NCBI GenBank assembly: GCA_937925655.1
Contig: CALAMC010000035.1
Coordinates: 62,001-126,000 of the forward strand
From: an uncultured candidate division Zixibacteria bacterium
GTDB taxonomy: Bacteria > Zixibacteria > MSB-5A5 > GN15 > PGXB01
Direction of reading: 5' to 3'
Length of the DNA stretch: 64,000 nt
Below, piece after piece: positions 53,089 through 62,091 of this stretch. The position numbers were made by a program, and so were the translations under genes. The number at the start of each line of letters is the position of its first letter. The stretch's first letter is position 1. The notes under the pieces were generated by a model. That model made no database searches. It worked only from the letters and a program-made list of their open reading frames with translations, and was not told the DNA's origin.

Positions 53089-53652
53089 ATGCATTCCCAT
53101 TCAAGGATGAACGGCATTTTTAAAAGCCTGATATTAATCATGGTTGTCATGTTTATCATGACACCCGGATTGTTGAAAGCGCAGGATGTGGCCGTCGGTC
53201 AGGCCACCGCTAATGTCCTGGCCGTTCTGACCGTCACCGCGACCCATGATCTGGCCTTTGGCGATGTCATGCAGGGTGTGCCCCACGTCGCCGACAAAAC
53301 CGTTATTGCCGACGCCGGCGTCTTTCAGGTTACCGGAGAAGGCGGTGCCGAAGTCGCCATGTATCTGCAACTGCCCGACTACCTCTGGAATTCAACCAAC
53401 ACCGACCGTCTGGTGATATCGTTCAGCGCCACCGACGCCGATATCGATACGACCGCGGCGGGAACCCCGGCGGTTCACGGCGGCGGTGCCATTGTCGATC
53501 AAAATCCGCACGCTCTCCCCGAGACGGCCTTGGGCGGGGCCGATAATATCCTCCAGATATTCCTCGGCGGTAAAGTTCATCCGACTGTTGACCAGAGAGC
53601 GGCCGCCTATGCCGCCGATATTGTTTTAACCGTGGCCTACACCGGCAACTAA
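53089..53652 (+). CDS. DUF4402 secreted protein, copy A of a near-identical pair
   Basis: 187 residues. A signal peptide (SLILIMVVMFIMTPGLLKA) precedes VAVGQATANVLAVLTVTATH, DLAFGDVMQGVPHVADKTV and the common VLTVAYTGN end. Start at ATG 53089, six bases after AAGGAG; an ATG at 53083 is too close to it. From residue 37 on it is nearly identical to the next gene, which indicates recent duplication or gene conversion; only the signal peptides differ strongly. Confidence 0.8.
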   Translation: MHSHSRMNGIFKSLILIMVVMFIMTPGLLKAQDVAVGQATANVLAVLTVTATHDLAFGDVMQGVPHVADKTVIADAGVFQVTGEGGAEVAMYLQLPDYLWNSTNTDRLVISFSATDADIDTTAAGTPAVHGGGAIVDQNPHALPETALGGADNILQIFLGGKVHPTVDQRAAAYAADIVLTVAYTGN

Positions 53653-54240
53653 GAGAGATTTCAATGCGGGTAAACATTAGGAGAGATTAAAATGCGATTC
53701 AATTTGAAAAAAAGATATATACTGCTGATGGCCGCGACGATGGCTTTTGCCCCGCTGGCCGTCATGGCCCAGGATGTATCGACGGGCCAGGCCACCGCCA
53801 ACGTCCTGGCCGTTCTGACCGTCACCGCGACCCATGATCTGGCCTTCGGCGATGTCATGCAGGGTGTGCCCCATGTCGCCGACAAGACCGTCATTGCCGA
53901 CGCCGGCGTCTTTCAGATTACCGGTGAAGGCGGTGCCGAAGTCGCCATGTATCTGCAACTGCCCGACTACCTCTGGAATTCAACCAACACCGACCGTCTG
54001 GTGATATCGTTCAGCGCCACCGACGCCGATATCGATACGACCGCGGCGGGAACCCCGGCGGTTCACGGAGGCGGTGCCATTGTCGATCAAAATCCGCATT
54101 ATCTCCCCGAGACGGCCTTGGGCGGAGCCGATAATATCCTTCAGATATTTCTCGGCGGCACAGTTTATCCGACCGTTGACCAGAGAGCGGCGGCCTATGA
54201 TGCCGATATTATTTTGACCGTGGCTTATACGGGCAATTAG
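53198..54240 (+). repeat. Tandem duplication covering the two DUF4402 copies
   Basis: Bases 53198-53652 and 53786-54240 are nearly identical over about 455 bases at an offset of 588. A shorter copied leader is visible: GAGAGATTTCAATGCG at about 53653 and GAGAGATTAAAATGCG at about 53681. Confidence 0.85.
53692..54240 (+). CDS. DUF4402 secreted protein, copy B of a near-identical pair
   Basis: 182 residues with its own signal peptide (MRFNLKKRYILLMAATMAFAP, cleavage after VMAQ) and a mature part differing from copy A at only a handful of positions (for example VST for VAV, HYLPE for HALPE, TVYPT for KVHPT). AGGAGAG precedes the ATG. A hairpin at 54284-54317 follows it, separating the subunit genes from the chaperone and usher genes. 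Confidence 0.82.
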   Translation: MRFNLKKRYILLMAATMAFAPLAVMAQDVSTGQATANVLAVLTVTATHDLAFGDVMQGVPHVADKTVIADAGVFQITGEGGAEVAMYLQLPDYLWNSTNTDRLVISFSATDADIDTTAAGTPAVHGGGAIVDQNPHYLPETALGGADNILQIFLGGTVYPTVDQRAAAYDADIILTVAYTGN

Positions 54241-54283
54241 TATAATATTGTGTTGGCTTGGCCAGTTTTGTTTTAATAGTTTT

Positions 54284-54317
54284 CTTTAAGGGGTTCGCCA
54301 AGGCGAATCCCTTAAAG
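54284..54317 (+). terminator. Sixteen-base hairpin between subunit and assembly genes
   Basis: CTTTAAGGGGTTCGCC pairs with GGCGAATCCCTTAAAG (one G-T pair) around a two-base loop. No T-run follows. It may attenuate transcription or stabilise the subunit mRNA. Confidence 0.65.
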
Positions 54318-54364
54318 CACATAGTAAAATATAGGATCAAAATAGAACATTGGATGAGGATGTC

Positions 54365-55237
54365 ATGGAGAGTAAGTTATCCACCCCTCGAACCGTAATT
54401 CGTAAGCACGTCCGGGGCGTTTTTGTTTCAATCGCATTTTTATTAATTTCATCTTCCTCCGTTTTTGGCGGAGTTCTTGTCGCCCCGACCAGCGTCTTTT
54501 TGTCCGAAACCGATCGCACCGGTCGTATCACGGTCCAGAACCCGACCGATAAGCCCAAGGAGATATCGATTCATATCGCCTATGGCATTCCGTTGTCGGA
54601 CTCCCTGGGTGAAGTCCAGATTGCCCTGCTGGATTCCGGTGTGACCGATCCACGTTGTGCCATGGACTGGATTAAAGCCTTTCCTCAAAGAGTCGTGCTT
54701 GCCCCCAATTCGACTCAAGTGATTCGTCTGCGGGCCAATCCGCCCAAGGACCTGCCCGACGGCGAATACTGGGCGCGCATCGTGATTCGCTCCCAGGAAG
54801 GCCAAACCACACTGCCCACGCCGGATAATGCGGAGAAGATTACGGCCAAATTGAACATGGTTATGCAGACGGCCATTGTGTTGAAATACCGTACCGGCAA
54901 CCTTCTGTCTAAACTTGAAGTCACAAAGACGGATATCCATGAGCATGACTCAACCGTGACGGCCACCATTTCCATGGCCAATCGCGGCAATGTTTCTTAT
55001 GTGGGTGTTTTGACCTGCCGGCTGCTCGACGCCGCCGGAAAGGAAATTTCGAAAAGTGATATGGACCTCGCCGTCTATTATGAATTAACGCGCCGGATCA
55101 AGCTGCCCGTAAAAGGTTCGGGTTTTGCCCGTCCCTTTAAAGTGGAAGTTTACATTACCACCGATGGACGAACCGATATCGCCGACACCGATATGATTGC
55201 CGGAAATGTGGTGAACTATTCATTACTGGTTCAATGA
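54365..55237 (+). CDS. PapD-like periplasmic chaperone
   Basis: 290 residues: signal-like N-terminus (IAFLLISSSSVFGG), then two Ig-like domains. The first has VLVAPTSVFLSETDRTGRIT, the strand VQNPTDKPKEI and the RVVLAPNSTQVIRLRA block typical of PapD-fold chaperones, and the second ends in ANRGNVSYVGVL. It should hold the DUF4402 subunits for the usher. ATG 54365 follows GAGGAT. The following usher-like gene starts 15 bases later. Confidence 0.75.
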   Translation: MESKLSTPRTVIRKHVRGVFVSIAFLLISSSSVFGGVLVAPTSVFLSETDRTGRITVQNPTDKPKEISIHIAYGIPLSDSLGEVQIALLDSGVTDPRCAMDWIKAFPQRVVLAPNSTQVIRLRANPPKDLPDGEYWARIVIRSQEGQTTLPTPDNAEKITAKLNMVMQTAIVLKYRTGNLLSKLEVTKTDIHEHDSTVTATISMANRGNVSYVGVLTCRLLDAAGKEISKSDMDLAVYYELTRRIKLPVKGSGFARPFKVEVYITTDGRTDIADTDMIAGNVVNYSLLVQ

Positions 55238-55252
55238 TGACAAAATGCCGTT

Positions 55253-57811
55253 ATGAGGAAATTCGATCTTAAATTGTCGGGATTAATCCCGGCCCTTGTC
55301 ATTATTCTGGTCGGAGGTTTGATGACCGACCGGTCCGACGCCGCGACCGAGGAAATTGTCGTCCGCTTTGAAGTCCCTCGCCTCCTGCAGAAAGATATCA
55401 GCGCTCAATACGGCAATGACAACTTGTATCTGCCCATCGTGGAAATATTTTCATTGCTGGCGATTAATGTAAACGTCGATTCCCAGCATACCGTTTTTTC
55501 CGGGAACTATCTGACTAAAAGCAACCGTTTTGAAATTAACACCGTCAAGGGTAAAGCCCAGTGTTTCGGAAAGTCGATTACTCTGGACAGCACCCTTTCC
55601 ATATGGTCGCCGACGGACTACTATCTCCGATATGACCTTTTCGATTCGCTGTTTCAACTGCCGATTTATTTCGATTTTTCAGAATTACGGGTATACCTCC
55701 CTCTGAATAAGGAATTCCCGGCCTATCAGGCGCTGACTCGCAAACTGGCCCATCAGGCCTTGCGGGACGCGGCCACCGCGCAAATGGATGTCGCCAGAAT
55801 TCCTCGCAAGAAGTCCAAATTGGAGGGAGGAGTGGCCGACTGGGCGTTGACAACCAGCCCTGTCGGGGGCGGTAATCATTATGGCAATATCGGTCTGGGC
55901 GGAATGGTTCTCGGCGGCGATTTGGCCGTGCGGGCTTCCGCCGACAGCCGGACCGGTCTGCAAACCGACCAGCTTGATTACCGCTGGCACTATTACTTTG
56001 AAAATAACCGGTACATTTCGCGGGCCGATTTGGGAACGATCAACACTTCGGGTTTGATCGGAAGAAATCTTAACGGCGCCCTGGCGACCAATCAGCCCGA
56101 AATCGACCGAAAATATTTCCAGACCATCAGCCTTGAAGATCATATCGGGGAAGGTTGGGAAGTCGAATTGTATGTCAATAATAAACTGGTCGATTTCACG
56201 CATACCGATCAAAGCGGTAATTACCATTTCCTCGTAGACATCAATTACGGCTCGTCGCGAGTCATGGTGAAAAAGTATGGCCCCGATGGCCAGATGGAGA
56301 CGGAAGAAAAATACATCAGCGTTCCCTATAATTTGATTCCCAAAAACGAATTTGAATATACGGCAGCGGTGGGCAGGTCACGTAACGCCGCCAACCCGGG
56401 TGAATATGGTCAGGGCATGCTTTATTATGGAGTATTTAATAATCTGACGGCCGGCATCAGCGGGGATATCCCGATTGCGTCTGACATCGATGAAAAACCA
56501 TCCGTGGCCGGGGAGCTGACCTTTCATCCTCTGGGGAACTTAATGGTGAACGGTTCCCACTCACCGAAAAACGCCACCAAAATTTCCATGAATTATTCGC
56601 AGCCTTCGATGGTCGGCATTAACGGAAGCTTCACCCGTTATTATGAAAATTCGGCCAACAGCAGAATGGGACAAATCAACAATATGCGTTTTTCGATTTC
56701 GGTCCCGCTCAAATTCGGGCAGAAACGACTCGGCCTGCGCTATCATGTGAGTCTGGACAAATTTGAATATTATTCACACGTGAATATGAGTTATGGTTTC
56801 AGCGGGTCTATTTACAGATTCAGTTTCAATTATCTTGGCAGTAGCAAAACCATGAAGTTCAAAAGTCGCACCGACCGAGAAATAACCAGCCAGCTGATGC
56901 TTTCGAGCAATATCATGAGGTTTATCCGGCCACAGGTGCGGTTCAATTATAATCATAGTCAGGACGAGCTTTCTTCCGTGGCTCTGTTTCTTAACAAGCG
57001 AGTATTTAGAACCGGGCAGGCCTCATTTTCAATAGAACGAAATCTGCTGTCAAAGAGCAACATCATCATGTTTTCAGTAAGTATTTTTACCGATTTTGCC
57101 GAATTCTCGACCAAAGCCTATTCCTTCTCCGGACAAACGTCGATCAATCAGGTTCAACGTGGCTCAATCCGTTTCGACCAGTGGGATAAGACGTTCCGCT
57201 TTGACCGCAAAAACGGTCTTGGTTTCGGTACCGCCAAAGTCTGGCCCTTTCTCGATCAAAACTATAACGGCGTCCGCGAAGCCAATGAACCGCTTCTGCC
57301 CGAATTGCGGGCTAAAGTCGGCGGCTCATCGGGTAAAAAATACGGCAAAGGCAAACTTTATTACTATGACGGACTTCGGGCCTATGATCAGTTTACCGTC
57401 CAGATCGACCCCTATAGCCTCGACAATCCCCAACTCCAGCCAGCCCATGAAAATTTCATCGTGACCATCAACCCTAATACTGTCTCCGAAATCAATATTC
57501 CGGTGGTGACAGCCGGCGAAGTGACCGGTCAGGTCGACCGGAATATCCCCGATGGCAAAGTCGGCATCGGCGGTATTAAAGTTTTTCTGATGAATGAAGC
57601 GACCGGTAAAATTACGGAAATAACCACATTTAACAGCGGCGAATTTTATCATCTGGGATTGGTTCCGGGTCTGTATCGGGCCTATCTCGATCAGGAACAG
57701 CTGAAAAAATACGGCTATATCTCGGAACCGGCCCATCGCTCTTTTCAGGTCAGGGCAGTCGAAGGCGGCGATTATGTCGAAGGCATAAATTTCACCATCG
57801 TTCCCCAATAA
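55253..57811 (+). CDS. Outer-membrane usher-like protein
   Basis: 852 residues with a signal peptide (LIPALVIILVGGLMTDRSDA), an N-terminal periplasmic domain, and a long barrel region of alternating strands (about 200-680) with a plug-like insert near VELYVNNKLVDF and GNYHFLVDINYGSS, as in FimD/CS1-type ushers. The last 180 residues are soluble: a Ca-type or EF-hand-like DQNYNGVREANEP and carboxypeptidase-regulatory-like Ig domains (GIGGIKVFLMNEATG). Similarity to classical ushers is distant. The assignment rests on architecture and on the chaperone gene directly upstream. Confidence 0.7.
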   Translation: MRKFDLKLSGLIPALVIILVGGLMTDRSDAATEEIVVRFEVPRLLQKDISAQYGNDNLYLPIVEIFSLLAINVNVDSQHTVFSGNYLTKSNRFEINTVKGKAQCFGKSITLDSTLSIWSPTDYYLRYDLFDSLFQLPIYFDFSELRVYLPLNKEFPAYQALTRKLAHQALRDAATAQMDVARIPRKKSKLEGGVADWALTTSPVGGGNHYGNIGLGGMVLGGDLAVRASADSRTGLQTDQLDYRWHYYFENNRYISRADLGTINTSGLIGRNLNGALATNQPEIDRKYFQTISLEDHIGEGWEVELYVNNKLVDFTHTDQSGNYHFLVDINYGSSRVMVKKYGPDGQMETEEKYISVPYNLIPKNEFEYTAAVGRSRNAANPGEYGQGMLYYGVFNNLTAGISGDIPIASDIDEKPSVAGELTFHPLGNLMVNGSHSPKNATKISMNYSQPSMVGINGSFTRYYENSANSRMGQINNMRFSISVPLKFGQKRLGLRYHVSLDKFEYYSHVNMSYGFSGSIYRFSFNYLGSSKTMKFKSRTDREITSQLMLSSNIMRFIRPQVRFNYNHSQDELSSVALFLNKRVFRTGQASFSIERNLLSKSNIIMFSVSIFTDFAEFSTKAYSFSGQTSINQVQRGSIRFDQWDKTFRFDRKNGLGFGTAKVWPFLDQNYNGVREANEPLLPELRAKVGGSSGKKYGKGKLYYYDGLRAYDQFTVQIDPYSLDNPQLQPAHENFIVTINPNTVSEINIPVVTAGEVTGQVDRNIPDGKVGIGGIKVFLMNEATGKITEITTFNSGEFYHLGLVPGLYRAYLDQEQLKKYGYISEPAHRSFQVRAVEGGDYVEGINFTIVPQ

Positions 57812-57841
57812 TCGAGCAGTTACTTAAGAGGATATCGAAAA

Positions 57842-58081
57842 ATCCGCAGGTCGTCTTCCGAAGTCCCTACCGGTCGGGACGACTTCCTACGCGACCGGTT
57901 CTAAAATCTCGACATTGTGTACATAAAAAATGTCCCTAATATCGCCCTTCTCAAACATCTGCGGTTTTTGACCTGCCAATCGGGCCACCATATTCCAGAA
58001 TCGGCGGAAGCTGTTGGATAGTAATGTATTAATAATCCAATTGATTATTTCATGAATAGATCATCGCGCACAGTTGGCTTA
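57842..58081. repeat. Intergenic repeat-like element with hairpin
   Basis: ACCGGTCG (57869-57876) and CGACCGGT (57892-57899) form a stem inside sequence whose parts (GTCGTCTTCCGAAGTC, GACATTGTGTACATAAAAAA) recur at 58880-59010. The rest of the 270-base gap after the usher gene shows no gene. Confidence 0.45.
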
Positions 58082-58768
58082 TCATGGGGAGGGACTGCTT
58101 CGCAAACTCCGTCTCCGTTCTTTTTTCTGCCTCTCAATGACAACCATCTCCCTGCACTCATGCCAGAAAACAGCGCGGTGATTGATTGTTATCCTCATGG
58201 AAGAGCTTTTTAGAATACCGCGAATTCCTCCAGTTTCCAGATAGTCGGCGAACGATCCGTAGTGCCTAAGTCCGCCCATTGCCTCCACAATGCGCAAGGC
58301 TATTCCATAAATATTCACGGGAAGTGGAGCCAGCGAATCGACAATGATAGTCTTTTTGGCAACACGCAGAGCCTCATTTATGGCCGCGATTTGAACACGC
58401 TTGGGAACCTCGTGAAGCAATAATATGATTGTTGCAAAATCAAACATATTTGGCTCAAAGTCGGTAAGATTGGTTGCATCTCCGAGCACGAAACATACCT
58501 CGTGGCACCGATTTCGTTTGTTTGCGAAATCTATCATTCGTTTGGATGAATCCAGACCGACAATCTGACATCTATTCACCGACGCCAAATCAAAACAGAG
58601 TTCACCTGTGCCACAGGCAATGTCTATAACTGATGACCCCTTCGGAATATAGTCGACCACTTGTCTCCGAACTTGTGCCAAAGGTCTATCCCACAGCATG
58701 TGGTAAACAGCACCATGCAGGAAGCGGTTTTTGGCGTCAGAATGCCCATCACAAATATCATCAATCAT
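58082..58768 (-). CDS. SAM-dependent class I methyltransferase
   Basis: 228 residues of the UbiE/Methyltransf_11 type. Motif I is VIDIACGTGELCFDLA near 46-61, the acidic second motif is GLDSS, and LGDATNL and FDFATIILLLHEV match later motifs. The last 20 residues are basic (RQKKERRRSLRSS). Substrate unknown. It sits alone between repeat-rich gaps, a location that suggests later insertion, though base composition gives no clear sign. Confidence 0.83.
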   Translation of the reverse strand: MIDDICDGHSDAKNRFLHGAVYHMLWDRPLAQVRRQVVDYIPKGSSVIDIACGTGELCFDLASVNRCQIVGLDSSKRMIDFANKRNRCHEVCFVLGDATNLTDFEPNMFDFATIILLLHEVPKRVQIAAINEALRVAKKTIIVDSLAPLPVNIYGIALRIVEAMGGLRHYGSFADYLETGGIRGILKSSSMRITINHRAVFWHECREMVVIERQKKERRRSLRSSPSP

Positions 58769-58865
58769 AAGTGCCAGCTCACATACTTGTCCGTGAAATC
58801 CCGAGAGGGCAATAACTTGGATGCACTTTATCTAACATATTCTTTTAATTGATTCGAGCAACAAA

Positions 58866-59118
58866 AAAGCCCGGGTGTAAACCCAAGCCTTAAAAGTCCA
58901 GGGCGGAATTGATCCCGACTCGTCGAGACGACCTCCTGCTTGATTGGTCCCCAAATCTTGTCATTATGTACATGAAAAAAGCGGGGCTGAATCCTGACTC
59001 GTCGAGGCAACCTCCGACGCAATTGGCTATTATTCTTTCTATAATCCGTACAAATCTGCCGAATATACCGGTTTTTGCTACGACAGTTCCGGCGTCACAA
59101 TTTCACCGTTCTCGTTGG
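58866..59118. repeat. Short dispersed-type repeats in the gap before the REC-PPDK_N gene
   Basis: TCCCGACTCGTCGAGACGAC (about 58914) and TCCTGACTCGTCGAGGCAAC (about 58991) are near-copies about 77 bases apart. CATTATGTACATGAAAAAA (about 58962) resembles CATTGTGTACATAAAAAA at about 57914. They look like copies of one intergenic element family. Confidence 0.5.
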
Positions 59119-62091
59119 TCATGAAGATGGTTTCATAATGACGCCGAGATTCTTTCTTCCGTTTAGGGCGATCCGCAGGGGGCCATTAAAAACGATATGT
59201 CTAAGGTTCTCCGTTTCCTTCTTGGCCGGTTGAAGATCAAGCCAGGAAGTGTCCAGAAAGTCTCCCTGATTCGCCTGAATGTCGGCCGTCAAATACCCGA
59301 TTCCAAACGACATGATATTCTGAAAAAAGTGGGAACCCTGGGAGGGGTCAACTCTCATATCCTCAAGATTGGTTTCAATGATACATCGTACCGCCGAAAT
59401 CTGCGCCCATTTCACCGGAATTCCCAGCCAGGGATCGGCGCTGCCCCACCGTCCCGGGCCAATAAGCAGATATGGCCGTTTCTGTTGCCGGAGCAAAGTG
59501 TTGAAGGCCTCGATTTCTTCGGGGATCCTCGGATTCTTGGCGCGGTTATAATTATCTCTGCGAACATAAATCACGTCTCGCACGTTGGAAATGAGTCCAT
59601 TCCCGAGAGATTTATGTGAAATGCACAGGGCATCCTTCATCTCCACGTCACCGATTTCCATGTCCTGCAGTTCGGAACCGATGACGAGTGGGCGAATCTG
59701 CAGAAAGGCAAATTCATGAGGTATTGCCGGGTCGTCGGAAAGGTTGACGGCAAACTCAATTTCAACCGGGCAAGAGGACGCCGCCCTGCCCACCTTCATC
59801 AGGAAGGCCGTAATTTCTGCCAGCGGGAAGACTTTCCCTTTCAACACTCGGGCCATTGTAACCAGGCGGGGACCGGGCCGGGAGATGCCATCGTAGATTG
59901 CCTCATTATCCGGAGAATACACCGAACCTACCGGACCCAGCATGCCGTCTTTTTCCGCGACAGACAGGTCCAATGAAACAAGGTCGTGCGGGAATCGCTT
60001 TCCCGGTGTAAATATCGAATTCGCCAGATCCAGCGCAAGAAACTCCTTGGGCGAGTTTTCCAGATAGTCATCAATTGTGAAGGATTGAATTGGCGTTCCG
60101 GGGCACGCCGGGCAAAAGCGGATACACCGTCCACCATCCACTACGGCTTTACCCATGCCGAGCGTGACTGAAACGATGCCATCGTCGGGTTTTATTCCCG
60201 AGACCGGGTAAAAATTCACTGACCGGCCGACACCCGCAAAATTGGGATACAGGTAAGAACCGTGGCGTTTTCCCACCACCTGCTGAATAATGACCGCCAT
60301 TTTTTCTTCTTCTAACCGATTCGGAAGCGATTCCATATAGGCTTTGGGATCCGCCAGATAAGTGGACGCGTAAACCATCTTTATGGCATTTCGCAGTTCA
60401 TTCAGACGGATCTCGGGATTTTCGTTGTTGTTTGGAATCATGAACGTTCGGTAAATTCCCGCAAACGGCTGATAGGACGCGTCTTCAAGCAGACTCGAAG
60501 AGCGAATCGCCAAAGGATAGTGAACCCACTGCAGAAAATCCCAAAGGTTATCCAAAACGTCCGACGGAAATTTGGCCCGCAGAAAGGCATCCGTGATCTT
60601 TTGATCATCCGTTTCTTTTAGCGCATATGGCAGGAGCCCCGATGATTCCATGAATCGATCGAATACCCCGGACGCTAGAACCGCGGTAGGAGGAACGAAA
60701 ATACGTACCCCGGGGAAACGATTCTCCAGCCGATAGGTATTAATCAAAGCATTGATGAAGGCCAGACCACGACCCTTGCCGCCCAGAGAGCCGTCGCCGA
60801 TGCGCACAAATCCGGAGCCGCCCTCAAAAGTATGACTGGAGTATTCTGATACGACGCCTGATATGGAATGTTGCCGGAACGTTCGGAGGACCTTAAGCAA
60901 CTCCCGGCGGAGATTCTCGGGATTATTGGTGGTTCTTTGGGCGATGGTACGGACGGCTTCTGCCAGGTCGAATTCCGTACGGGCCATCAACCAAATGTAA
61001 AAATCGTTCCGGAAAACATTGTGTAGAATGTCTTCCTCCGGGACAGCCTGGACGGCCCACTCCAGAGTCCGCAGATCCGGCGCCCGACTTATCACCGAAC
61101 CGTCCGAATGCCGAAAGACAAAATCGCCGAAACCGAGATGCTGTTGCATAAATTCCCGCAGATTGCCGAGAAGCGTCGGGGAATTCTTATCGATGAATGT
61201 CAGGCCGAGCGATGCGGCTACGGATTCGTTCTGGGAGTCCGATTGCATCAGTATTGGCAGATCGGGCGCGCGCTCCTGCAATATGCGAACCACCCGAAAA
61301 CCGGCGGAAGAGTCAACCTTTCCATCCTTGGGAAAAGCCGCGTCGACGATGACGCCCAACAGATGACTCTGATGCTGTTCAAATAGGCGCATGCTTTCCT
61401 CGAATGTCCGGGCCAGAAGAATCTTCGGCCGCGCCCGCATCCTCATGATTCTTTGGGTCCGGTTTGCACTCTCGGCCGTGAGAGCATGACTCTGTTTAAG
61501 AATCTCCGTGTAAAGCATCGGCAGATAAGAGGAGTAGAATTGTACGGAATCTTCAATCAGCATGATGCTCCTGACCCCGGCCACATCGGCGTCATGAACG
61601 GCATTCAAACGGTCCTCGATATACTTGATGATGGCCACAAACAGCCGAACATCCCCCAACCATACAAATACGGTATCGATTCCTTTGAGCTGACTCGGGT
61701 CGGGAAAAAGACTAAGCTCACGAACGCTGCTGGCAAGCAAAACCACCGGCACGGAATAATTGACGGCGTGAACGGCTTCGCCAAAGTCGACCACATTCAT
61801 GTCACCGACACGGGCCATGGAAATGACCAGGTCAAATGGCTCCGAACGCAGCTTCTCCAGGGCTTCCTCCGCCGTGGACACGCGTTCTATAGACGGCGTG
61901 AAGCGAAGGCCAAGATCCACATATTCCGAGTAGAGCATTTCCGAAAGCTTGCCGTCCTCAATAATCGTGTAATAATCATAGAGACTGCTCACTAACAGAA
62001 GATTGCTCACTCGTCTCGGCATTAATGCGTCGTATAGAATTTCTGAACGTTCCGGCGTACCAATAAGATCATTGAGAGCGCGATCCCGCAT
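59119..62091 (-). CDS. REC-REC-PPDK_N protein (PEP synthase ATP-grasp-like, signalling)
   Basis: 990 residues. Two receiver-like domains come first: LLLVSSLYDYY to VVLLASS (about 30-125) and IMLIEDSVQFY to PILMQSDSQ (about 175-300). The second part (from about 425) is a pyruvate-phosphate-dikinase N-terminal ATP-binding domain: GDGSLGGKGRGLAFINAL, LAIRSSSLLEDASYQPFAGIY and LQIRPLV. The phospho-His swivelling domain and the PEP-binding barrel of true PEP synthase are absent, so it cannot carry out the normal reaction; a dikinase-like phosphotransfer or regulatory role is possible. GGAGA precedes the ATG at 62091. Substrate unknown. Confidence 0.82.
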   Translation of the reverse strand: MRDRALNDLIGTPERSEILYDALMPRRVSNLLLVSSLYDYYTIIEDGKLSEMLYSEYVDLGLRFTPSIERVSTAEEALEKLRSEPFDLVISMARVGDMNVVDFGEAVHAVNYSVPVVLLASSVRELSLFPDPSQLKGIDTVFVWLGDVRLFVAIIKYIEDRLNAVHDADVAGVRSIMLIEDSVQFYSSYLPMLYTEILKQSHALTAESANRTQRIMRMRARPKILLARTFEESMRLFEQHQSHLLGVIVDAAFPKDGKVDSSAGFRVVRILQERAPDLPILMQSDSQNESVAASLGLTFIDKNSPTLLGNLREFMQQHLGFGDFVFRHSDGSVISRAPDLRTLEWAVQAVPEEDILHNVFRNDFYIWLMARTEFDLAEAVRTIAQRTTNNPENLRRELLKVLRTFRQHSISGVVSEYSSHTFEGGSGFVRIGDGSLGGKGRGLAFINALINTYRLENRFPGVRIFVPPTAVLASGVFDRFMESSGLLPYALKETDDQKITDAFLRAKFPSDVLDNLWDFLQWVHYPLAIRSSSLLEDASYQPFAGIYRTFMIPNNNENPEIRLNELRNAIKMVYASTYLADPKAYMESLPNRLEEEKMAVIIQQVVGKRHGSYLYPNFAGVGRSVNFYPVSGIKPDDGIVSVTLGMGKAVVDGGRCIRFCPACPGTPIQSFTIDDYLENSPKEFLALDLANSIFTPGKRFPHDLVSLDLSVAEKDGMLGPVGSVYSPDNEAIYDGISRPGPRLVTMARVLKGKVFPLAEITAFLMKVGRAASSCPVEIEFAVNLSDDPAIPHEFAFLQIRPLVIGSELQDMEIGDVEMKDALCISHKSLGNGLISNVRDVIYVRRDNYNRAKNPRIPEEIEAFNTLLRQQKRPYLLIGPGRWGSADPWLGIPVKWAQISAVRCIIETNLEDMRVDPSQGSHFFQNIMSFGIGYLTADIQANQGDFLDTSWLDLQPAKKETENLRHIVFNGPLRIALNGRKNLGVIMKPSS

